Shown here: positions 58,281-64,000 of the stretch, in pieces
Layout: each line of letters begins with the position of its first letter
Position numbering within the stretch: the stretch's first letter is position 1
NCBI RefSeq assembly: GCF_000199675.1
Contig: NC_014960.1
Location: 2,356,001 to 2,420,000, forward strand
Source: Anaerolinea thermophila UNI-1
Lineage (GTDB): Bacteria > Chloroflexota > Anaerolineae > Anaerolineales > Anaerolineaceae
DNA: 64,000 bases
Reading direction: 5' to 3'
The notes under the pieces: generated by a model
Databases searched by the model: none
Seen by the model: only the letters and a program-made list of their open reading frames with translations
What the model was told of the DNA's origin: nothing
Position numbers and translations under genes: made by a program

Positions 58281-59105
58281 TCACCTCACAATGTCATGCA
58301 GGATTTCAGCAATATGCAGATATCCCCCCACTTTTCCCGAACTGTTGCACTGCTTTTCTCCATTGCCGGGATACCCGGATGCCCCCTGACACGCAGGGGC
58401 GTATTCCCAAATCGTTTGTCCGTGAGAACTTGCCTCGCGCAGCCTGGTGTCGCGGGGAATCGGGGGCAAGATGTAGTTTTCCCCCAGAGACTGTTGAAGC
58501 GATTGAAGATTGTTCAGGGTTTCATTGGTAAGTTTGTCAAAGAGCGTTGGCAACACACCCACAAGAACCGGCGGCGTGACCCCGGGATACCGTTTCAGGT
58601 TTCGCACGGTTTTCAAAATCTGCCCTACCCCGTTCAGGGCATAAAAGTCCATGTTGGCAGGCACGATGAGAAAGTCGCTTGCAACCAGCGCCAGCACATG
58701 CAGGACATCCGCTCCCGGTGGGGTATCCAGAAAAATCAGGTCATATCTTTCCCGCGCTTCTTCCAGTGCGGTATCCAGAATGTATTCGCGGAAATTGGCC
58801 TGCTTTACATGCTCTTTGGCAAGTTCTCCGGTGTGGTCGTTGGGAATGATGTCCAGATTCTCCCGCGCCTTGACGGTCACATTTGAGACTTCCTCCTCAT
58901 GCACCAGAAAGCGATACAGGTGATCCCCTCCGGGTAACCTCAACCCCGGCGCAATGTGCCCCTGTCCATCCAGATCAAGCACAAGCACCCGCCTGCCATG
59001 CAGGGCAAACCAGTGCGCCAGATTGATTACGGTAGTGGTTTTTCCAACGCCCCCTTTCTGGTTGGCGACTGCAATCACGCGCGCTTTCTTCATCTCCCTT
59101 GACAT
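58281..59105 (-). CDS. parA: ParA-type partition ATPase (first copy)
   Basis: 274 residues from ATG 59105 (GAAGG in front; a second ATG five codons on is also usable). Deviant Walker A VANQKGGVGKTTTVINL, VLDLDGQGHIA, and LIFLDTPPGADVL mark a complete ParA/Soj ATPase. With the RHH protein it should segregate the circular or replicating form. It overlaps the second ParA by 16 bases. Confidence 0.9.
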   Translation of the reverse strand: MSREMKKARVIAVANQKGGVGKTTTVINLAHWFALHGRRVLVLDLDGQGHIAPGLRLPGGDHLYRFLVHEEEVSNVTVKARENLDIIPNDHTGELAKEHVKQANFREYILDTALEEARERYDLIFLDTPPGADVLHVLALVASDFLIVPANMDFYALNGVGQILKTVRNLKRYPGVTPPVLVGVLPTLFDKLTNETLNNLQSLQQSLGENYILPPIPRDTRLREASSHGQTIWEYAPACQGASGYPGNGEKQCNSSGKVGGYLHIAEILHDIVR

Positions 59106-59803
59106 CCTTCTTTCTCCAGCCACATACAAAGGTTGTGATATTCCACCATCACCCGGGCTACCCGCGGTGTCTCGAAGGCCGTGCGCCTCTGCCTCATGCG
59201 CTCGTTCCTGGTCAGCAGGACAACGCCGTCCGCTCTTTCTCCAATGGCCGTCAGACGTTCCACATCTCCAACCCTTTCCACCTGCCCCACCAGGTAAAAC
59301 CGTCCCTGCCAGCCCCCTCTGCGCAGCTCCATACATTCACCCAGGGTCCAGTTTGTGCTGTCCAGGGGAGTTCCCCCGTCATGCGGTATCAAAACCACAT
59401 CCGAAAGCCCAAGCAGCGCTTCTTCAACCTTCCATTCGTACCGGTATCCGTCTACCACCACCACATCTCCCCCCAAGGCGTCGAACCGCTCTCGCCGTAC
59501 CGCTTCAGGGGTCAAAACCTCCATCTTGCCGCTCATCAATTCCTCTACGCCCGGCTGGTACCCCGTCAGCACATACAATCCCCCAACGCGGGTGCCGTAA
59601 CGGGGTACTTCTTCTCCCTTCAGCCAGCGCTGCGCCGAGCCGTCCGCCGGAAGGCGAAACCATTGGTGGCAGTACGGCGGTTCCGCCAGGTCCATCAGGG
59701 TTACCGCCTTGCCTGACCGCGCCAGACCGTGTGCCAGGTTGACCGCCAGAGTGGTCTTCCCCACCCCGCCTTTCTGGTTGTAGATCGTCACGATTTTCGT
59801 CAT
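59090..59803 (-). CDS. ParA-like ATPase, diverged second copy
   Basis: 237 residues. Walker A YNQKGGVGKTTLAVNLAHGL is intact, but the switch I region reads LMDLAEPPYCHQWF and the switch II region VVVVDGYRYEW instead of D-T-P-P. It may hydrolyse ATP poorly or work with another partner. Overlaps the gene upstream by 4 bases. Confidence 0.75.
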   Translation of the reverse strand: MTKIVTIYNQKGGVGKTTLAVNLAHGLARSGKAVTLMDLAEPPYCHQWFRLPADGSAQRWLKGEEVPRYGTRVGGLYVLTGYQPGVEELMSGKMEVLTPEAVRRERFDALGGDVVVVDGYRYEWKVEEALLGLSDVVLIPHDGGTPLDSTNWTLGECMELRRGGWQGRFYLVGQVERVGDVERLTAIGERADGVVLLTRNERMRQRRTAFETPRVARVMVEYHNLCMWLEKEGCQGR

Positions 59804-60078
59804 CCTTCCACCTCTCCAAACAAACTCAACTGTGCCTGCGGAACCGTCTGCTCTTCCTCATGCGTCAGCCACACGTCCCGGGGAAGAATCGGACGCAAGA
59901 CTTCAATCTCCAGATCGGGAATTTCCCGCACCAGGTGCAGCAACTCCTCCGGCGCTTTCTCGCTCACCCGTGCCCGCCGCGGTCGCTCGCCAAACTTCAT
60001 CTGGTACAGCTGCATTGCAGCCTCCAGATCGCTCCTGTCTTCGATGCGGTACACCCGCCATTTCACCGTGTCTTTCAT
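59800..60078 (-). CDS. Small protein upstream of the ParA pair
   Basis: 92 residues from ATG 60078 (GGAGGAGGGT in front): MKDTVKWRVYRIEDRSDLEA, KFGERPRRARVSE. It ends QLSLFGEVEG with a 4-base overlap into the second ParA. Helical, charged. No family recognised. Confidence 0.6.
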   Translation of the reverse strand: MKDTVKWRVYRIEDRSDLEAAMQLYQMKFGERPRRARVSEKAPEELLHLVREIPDLEIEVLRPILPRDVWLTHEEEQTVPQAQLSLFGEVEG

Positions 60079-60292
60079 ACCCTCCTCCATCCAACCAGCA
60101 AATTCTCGACTTGCCACTGTGTCCATGGACGGCTATCAGGTCTTCCATCTTCGTGTACACATTCAGCCCATACGGCTCCCGCAGCCAGTGCATGGCAACC
60201 ATCCCGTCGCTGAACTCCACCCCCTCTGCCACCACTCCGGTTCCCGACACACCTGACACATCCACATCTCGTATCAGTAAAAACAGCCGCAT
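59903..60292 (-). CDS. Small phage-type protein; C-terminus overlaps next gene (possible frameshift)
   Basis: The start MRLFLLIRDVDVSGVSGTGV and the piece VAEGVEFSDGMVAMHWLREP resemble small proteins common in phages and mobile elements. AGGAGAGGGAC precedes ATG 60292. After VHGHSGKSRICWLDGG the frame runs ~170 bases into the next gene, unlike the 1-30 base overlaps elsewhere in this operon. A one-base shift near 60,090 would end it at TGA in the usual ATGA overlap (60075-60078). Confidence 0.55.
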   Translation of the reverse strand: MRLFLLIRDVDVSGVSGTGVVAEGVEFSDGMVAMHWLREPYGLNVYTKMEDLIAVHGHSGKSRICWLDGGGYERHGEMAGVPHRRQERSGGCNAAVPDEVWRATAAGTGERESAGGVAAPGAGNSRSGD

Positions 60293-60301
60293 GTCCCTCT
60301 C

Positions 60302-61627
60302 CTATGCCTCGATTAGGTTGGAGTGGTTGGAGCAGGCTGGAGAGGTTGGTGGGTTGGAGAGCCATTCCCGCATTTTCTCCGTAACCACGAAGGCGTTGTC
60401 CTCCTGCGGCTCTTTCACAACCCAGCCACGCATTGCCCATGCCTCCAGGTTCTTGCGTGCCTGCCATTCGCTCATGCCGCTCCATGCCATGAGGTTACTC
60501 CGCGAAAGCCGCCCTCCGGCTTTCAATGCCTGGAGAAACCATCCCCGTTCCGCTTCGCTCACAGGCACTTGTAGCCCTTCCTTTCCCTGCTCCAAACGCC
60601 CGGCATCCAGATAATATGTCTGCACCGGACCCCACCGATCCGTTATCGCCAATCCCGGGCGATCCACCGGTATGCGCTCAGCCCCTCGACAGCCCATGTG
60701 GGTCGCCAGGTATGCACTTCGTACACGGAAGCACACTGCCATTCCTACCTGATCTCTCACCGGTCCCAGCAATTCCTTGGTAAATTCCTGCGCGGCAAAC
60801 ACGAAATGCACCCCGTATTTCCGTCCCCGCCAGCCCAGGTTCGCCAGTGCTTCCCCCAATTCGCCCCGTCCCCTTCCCATGGCGCTCAGCACCGCACTGG
60901 CTTCATCCAATATCACCAGAATTCGGGGTAGTGCTTCTCCCCCTTCCGTTTGGATCCGCTCATTGTATTGCTTCAGGTTTTGCGGATGTCCCGGCGCTTC
61001 ACGCAGTAGTTTTGCCCGGCGCTCGCACTCCGCCAGTGCCTGCTCCACCCGCTCTAGCGCCCCTGCAGGTGTCTCCGCCACCGGTGCAAGCAGTCCCGGA
61101 TGGTCAGCCAGCATCCCAAAGGTCACCCCCTCGATGTCCGAAAGGAGTAGCCTCAAACCGTCTCTCAGGCCCTGCCACACCAGGGACTGTAAAAAGACCG
61201 ATTTCCCCGATCCCGTTGCTCCCAGCACTGCCAAGTGCTGCAAGTCTTCCCATGCCAGGCTCAATCCCCGTCCGCTTACGCCTACCCCAACTGCAAACTG
61301 CCCGCTCGGAACATCCGGCGGGAGTTCTACCCGCCGGGGCATTTGAGGCAGCGGTGAGAGCAGCAGGACATATCGCAACCCCTTAACCTGGGACAGATAC
61401 ACCGGCACTCCCATCTCCAGCCGCAGGTGACTCAGTACTTCCGGAGTCGTGTAGCGTTCCGGGTAGTTCACCCCACCCAAATCCACTTCCGCAATCAGCA
61501 TCTTCAATCCATTCACTTCACTGAGCAGAAATTGGCGAATCGGGGCTTTCAGTCCCCGTCGGGTCAGCACCCCAGGCAGTCGGTAGGCAAGCGTCTCCGC
61601 TACTCTCTGCTCCCGATGCGTGATCAT
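60302..61627 (-). CDS. FtsK/TcpA-type DNA translocase
   Basis: 441 residues, no membrane helix seen. The motor has Walker A GATGSGKSVFLQSLVWQGL (~res 133), Walker B PRILVILDEASAVLS (~235), and VHFVFAAQEFTKELLGPV. A winged helix follows near the C-terminus (LSRSNLMAWSGMSEWQARKN). Such proteins pump double-stranded or single-stranded DNA in conjugation or partition. Overlaps its neighbour by 4 bases. Lack of a membrane anchor suggests that a separate protein, perhaps the next two, tethers it. Confidence 0.82.
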   Translation of the reverse strand: MITHREQRVAETLAYRLPGVLTRRGLKAPIRQFLLSEVNGLKMLIAEVDLGGVNYPERYTTPEVLSHLRLEMGVPVYLSQVKGLRYVLLLSPLPQMPRRVELPPDVPSGQFAVGVGVSGRGLSLAWEDLQHLAVLGATGSGKSVFLQSLVWQGLRDGLRLLLSDIEGVTFGMLADHPGLLAPVAETPAGALERVEQALAECERRAKLLREAPGHPQNLKQYNERIQTEGGEALPRILVILDEASAVLSAMGRGRGELGEALANLGWRGRKYGVHFVFAAQEFTKELLGPVRDQVGMAVCFRVRSAYLATHMGCRGAERIPVDRPGLAITDRWGPVQTYYLDAGRLEQGKEGLQVPVSEAERGWFLQALKAGGRLSRSNLMAWSGMSEWQARKNLEAWAMRGWVVKEPQEDNAFVVTEKMREWLSNPPTSPACSNHSNLIEA

Positions 61628-62643
61628 TTCTCCTCCACCGCTTCCTGATAGATTCCGTTCACCACTTCTCCCAGCAGTGGACGCACATCCTGCTCCGCTA
61701 CCACGCGGATATCCGGTATCGGGGAAGAGGCTTCCGCCATCGTCTGCGCCAGCCGCTCCGCTTTGCCCTTCTGTCCGCCTGCCACCAGCGCGCGAATGGC
61801 GCTCACCTTCTGGTCGTTCTCCGTCACCCGCAGCTGCCCCGCATCCAGTCTGGGGGGATTACGGGGGTCCAGCACCGCTCCGGGGGAGCGGTCGGGCACC
61901 ACCACCTTCCCGTCCTGCACCAGCACCAGTTTGCCGTCCGCCAGTTGCGTCAGCACCCGGTTGCGCTGGTACAGCCACAATCCGTACAGGCTCATCACCA
62001 CCACCAGCGCCAGCAGGACGAACGGCAGCGCCGCCCAGGCGTACTTGGCGTAGTCCTGCTGGACTGTGCGGATCTGCTCTTGCCGCAGGGCTTCCTGCGC
62101 AATGCCCGCCTGTGCCGCCTGCGCCGTCGCCAGAGCCGCGGCATTGGCGGCGTCCACCGTCGCCTGACGCAGCAGAGCCACCTGCGTGGCGGTGGCTTCG
62201 GACTGCGCCGCCGTCTGGGTCATCTGCCAGGACTGCGCGGTCTGTTGGGCTTGCAGGGCGCTCTGCGTCTGCTGGACGATCCACGCCCGTTCGGTGGCGG
62301 TTTGTTGTGCCTGGACGGTGGCGTTCCAGGCGGTCTGTGTCTCCCGCTGCGATATGGCGGTTGCTTCCGCAATCACGGCTTCCATGGTGGCGGTGCGCAG
62401 CAGGCGGTAGTATTCCGCCGTGGCTTCCGCCTGCCGGGCGGCGGCTTCCGCCTTGACCTGCTCGGCTTCCAGCGCCTGCGCGGTCATGCGGGCGTACTCC
62501 GCCCGCTGGGTCGCCTGTTCCGCCTGCCGTTGCAGGTACAGCGCCTGTGCGGTCGGGTCCAGCGGCACGGATTCGCCGCTGCATGCCGTCAGCAGGATGG
62601 TCACAAACACCACGATCGTGATTGCCTTACCAGAGCGGTTCAT
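61624..62643 (-). CDS. Lipoprotein with Ala/Gln coiled coil and membrane helix
   Basis: 339 residues from ATG 62643 (GGAGGAGG 9 bases upstream; ATG 62652 abuts it). Lipobox TILLTAC, then ~150 residues of QTA/QAQ-type coiled coil, one membrane helix (ALPFVLLALVVVMSLYGLWL), and a cytosolic ~110-residue end. A bridge across the membrane to the translocase encoded next is an attractive idea. No family recognised. Confidence 0.6.
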   Translation of the reverse strand: MNRSGKAITIVVFVTILLTACSGESVPLDPTAQALYLQRQAEQATQRAEYARMTAQALEAEQVKAEAAARQAEATAEYYRLLRTATMEAVIAEATAISQRETQTAWNATVQAQQTATERAWIVQQTQSALQAQQTAQSWQMTQTAAQSEATATQVALLRQATVDAANAAALATAQAAQAGIAQEALRQEQIRTVQQDYAKYAWAALPFVLLALVVVMSLYGLWLYQRNRVLTQLADGKLVLVQDGKVVVPDRSPGAVLDPRNPPRLDAGQLRVTENDQKVSAIRALVAGGQKGKAERLAQTMAEASSPIPDIRVVAEQDVRPLLGEVVNGIYQEAVEEK

Positions 62644-63109
62644 CGTCTTCATCCTCCTCCGGGTGCGGCAGGTACGCCGCTTCCCGTTGAGGTAGTGAGG
62701 GGCGCACGGGAGAGGTGTTCATCTGGCGCAGATAGCGCAGGAGTTCCAGCTGCACCAGCTGCTGCAGAGGGTCTCCCTGCGGCAGGGCAACCGGACGGGG
62801 GGCGTCATCCACCCGTCCCCAGCGGGCGTTGGGTCCCGGCAGCCATTTGCCCGTCCTCTGCTGTTTCTGGCGGGTGTACACCAGATACGCCAGCACAATC
62901 AGGACTGCCAGCAGGGTGAAGCCGGTCGCCACCACCAGCGCCGTCAGCAGGGCGGAGTTGACCGCCTGCCCGGCGGCGGCAATCTGCGCCGCCCGCGCCG
63001 CTTCGATGGCTGCCTGCGCCTGAAGGGCGTCAGCGTGGGCTGACATGGACACGGCTACCGCGATTGCCAGAATGCCCAGAAACGCCAGAAGAATCAGAAA
63101 GACTGCCAC
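62627..63109 (-). CDS. Membrane protein with two helices and a proline-rich tail
   Basis: 160 residues from GTG 63109 (GGAGGGAAAAC in front). MAVFLILLAFLGILAIAVAV is the first helix, LLTALVVATGFTLLAVLIVL the second, then a soluble end rich in Pro, Leu and acidic residues (EEDEDDEPLW). It precedes the lipoprotein and translocase genes. No family recognised. Confidence 0.6.
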   Translation of the reverse strand: MAVFLILLAFLGILAIAVAVSMSAHADALQAQAAIEAARAAQIAAAGQAVNSALLTALVVATGFTLLAVLIVLAYLVYTRQKQQRTGKWLPGPNARWGRVDDAPRPVALPQGDPLQQLVQLELLRYLRQMNTSPVRPSLPQREAAYLPHPEEDEDDEPLW

Positions 63110-63359
63110 GTTTTCCCTCCAGTTTCACCACTCTACCCCGCCGGATCACCACTCGCTCGCCGGTCTTGATGTGCTCGAACACCGTCCCGCTCGGCCAGGG
63201 ACAGGGAATACTTTGCGCTTCCCGATCCGTTCCCGGGGGAACGATGTCCGCCCAGCGAAAATGAGCGCCGTAAAAGATCCCGGGGTCGTCCCCTGTCCGG
63301 GTCGGGTCCACCACCACTTTCCAGTGGTATCCCTGCGGGGGTATCCAGTGTCTGCTCAT
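63030..63359 (-). CDS. Small protein of unknown function
   Basis: 109 residues from ATG 63359: MSRHWIPPQGYHWKVVVDPT, DDPGIFYGAHFRWADIVPPG, VFEHIKTGERVVIRRGRVVK. Beta-rich, with no cysteine pair of note. Overlaps the HTH gene by 4 bases, and the membrane protein gene by 80; the last ~25 residues may be an artefact of a lost stop. No family recognised. Confidence 0.5.
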   Translation of the reverse strand: MSRHWIPPQGYHWKVVVDPTRTGDDPGIFYGAHFRWADIVPPGTDREAQSIPCPWPSGTVFEHIKTGERVVIRRGRVVKLEGKRGSLSDSSGVSGHSGNRGSRVHVSPR

Positions 63360-63574
63360 GCTTCCTCCCGCAGCAATGCCAAAACCGCTTCTTCCCAATC
63401 GGGAAAGGTGCGCAAAATGCGCCGCAGAACTGCCAACGTCAGCCGCCGCCTGCCGCTGCGTAACTGTGACCACAGCGGACGGCTGATCCCCAGCAGGCGC
63501 GCAAAGGCTTCGTCTGTCATCCCCAGTTCCTTCCGTCGAGTTTCCAGTTGCTCGATGATGGCTTGTCCGTTCAT
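63356..63574 (-). CDS. XRE-like HTH protein
   Basis: 72 residues. MTDEAFARLLGISRPLWSQL and RSGRRRLTLAVLRRIL form a helix-turn-helix of phage-repressor type. Coupled by 4-base overlaps to both neighbours. It may control the operon that begins upstream of the window edge. Confidence 0.75.
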   Translation of the reverse strand: MNGQAIIEQLETRRKELGMTDEAFARLLGISRPLWSQLRSGRRRLTLAVLRRILRTFPDWEEAVLALLREEA

Positions 63575-63945
63575 TTTTTATCCGTTACAATTGCAACATC
63601 CAGATAATTCCTTGCGGCTGTCGCCATCGTTCCTGCGGCAATGATCAATGCCAGCCGTTGAGATTCTTCAATCCCGATTTTCCCTTTGACCGCTGCCGCG
63701 CACCCGATGATGACCGCGATCATGCTGATGAATACGGTGTTTATCCAGGCGCTCTTTGGACTGGTTTCTTCCAGATTGACCGATAGAGATGATAACCAGC
63801 CCAGAATTGCGGCTGTGCCGATCATGTTCCAACCGGCAGTACCCTGAAAAATGTTTTCACCAATGAGGAGGATGCTGATGAGCAAAAATATTGACAACAG
63901 GCACAACATCAAAACGCGTCCCGCCTGGCGGATTTTGTGTCTCAT
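63571..63945 (-). CDS. Small membrane protein
   Basis: 124 residues with four likely membrane helices (res ~12-28, 42-56, 67-86, 97-110). Starts MRHKIRQAGRVLMLCLLSIF. Overlaps the HTH gene by 4 bases. No family recognised. Confidence 0.6.
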   Translation of the reverse strand: MRHKIRQAGRVLMLCLLSIFLLISILLIGENIFQGTAGWNMIGTAAILGWLSSLSVNLEETSPKSAWINTVFISMIAVIIGCAAAVKGKIGIEESQRLALIIAAGTMATAARNYLDVAIVTDKK

Positions 63946-64000
63946 ATGGTTGTCAGTGTTATTTGCTTCAATAGCCTGGCTTTGGTTCGGGTGGCTGTTG
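63942..64000 (-). CDS. Partial gene end at window edge
   Basis: A minus-strand frame reads from base 64000 to TGA at 63942 (ends LLKQITLTTI) and overlaps the next ATG by ATGA, as elsewhere in this operon. Only 18 codons are visible. Confidence 0.35.
   Translation of the reverse strand, partial: TATRTKARLLKQITLTTI

Noticed and set aside
60075..60485. An alternative 136-codon minus-strand frame ending in ATGA before 60,075.
   Set aside because: It is mostly a shadow of the FtsK-like and phage-type genes; only its last dozen codons matter, as a possible frameshifted end.
1..64000. CRISPR arrays.
   Set aside because: The repeat arrays seen (57.1 and 57.7 kb) have units of 12-24 bases in direct tandem without unique spacers.

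Overview
The window looks like a chromosome segment of a Chloroflexota bacterium, probably class Anaerolineae. This rests on gene style: lipoproteins with long Pro/Thr/Ala linkers, a secretin-less Tad pilus as expected in a single-membrane cell, strong GGAGG ribosome sites, GC above 55% in most of the window, and recognisable backbone families. It is an inference, not a database match.

Bases 1 to about 10,100 are ordinary chromosome: an SAH/MTA-deaminase-like amidohydrolase fused to a CYTH domain (cut by the window edge), a CinA-like protein, a PadR regulator with a lone molybdate/sulfate-type ABC permease, a TauE/SafE exporter, a YeiH-type exporter with a tiny membrane partner, a CxxC thioredoxin-like protein with an ArsP-like permease, and an MFS transporter.

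At 10,099-10,141 lies the 3' part of a Met-type (CAT) tRNA gene whose 5' part is missing. A tyrosine integrase gene stops two bases from it. This is read as one attachment end of an integrative element that fills the rest of the window and runs past base 64,000. Its cargo, in order: a defence island (11.4-21.3 kb: Eco57I-type methylase with target-recognition region, DUF4268 nuclease-like protein, PLD-SNF2 helicase, TcmP, and a DUF5131 three-Cys protein); a Rad52/DdrA-like annealing protein with small SWIM and zinc-ribbon proteins whose leaders hold repeated, covarying hairpins (21.6-24.1 kb); and a Tad/Flp pilus locus split by two antisense toxin-antitoxin cassettes (25.8-46.2 kb). The pilus locus has Flp pilin, TadE- and TadG-like proteins, prepilin peptidase, TadC, TadB, TadA, TadZ and RcpC. 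It also holds an amidase, a CAP-domain protein, several tiny membrane proteins and a VirB4/HerA-type ATPase with a ~280-residue Ser/Gly/Thr-rich insert. Two matching promoter-leader modules drive the two halves of this locus.

Beyond it come a membrane-anchored beta-propeller, a run of toxin-antitoxin genes including an antitoxin broken by a stop codon (48.4-51.0 kb), a second tyrosine recombinase, a DUF3267 zincin, a DUF1874-like protein, and a phage-like replication module (helicase loader plus initiator with iteron-like repeats inside its gene). Then follow a partition module (RHH protein and two ParA-like ATPases next to a second repeat array), an FtsK/TcpA-like DNA translocase, and envelope proteins.

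Taken together the element has integration, replication, partition, DNA-pumping and pilus functions. No relaxase, secretin or classical type IV channel set is visible here. The working hypothesis is a self-mobile element that uses a Tad pilus plus a VirB4/HerA ATPase and an FtsK-like pump for transfer or cell-cell contact.
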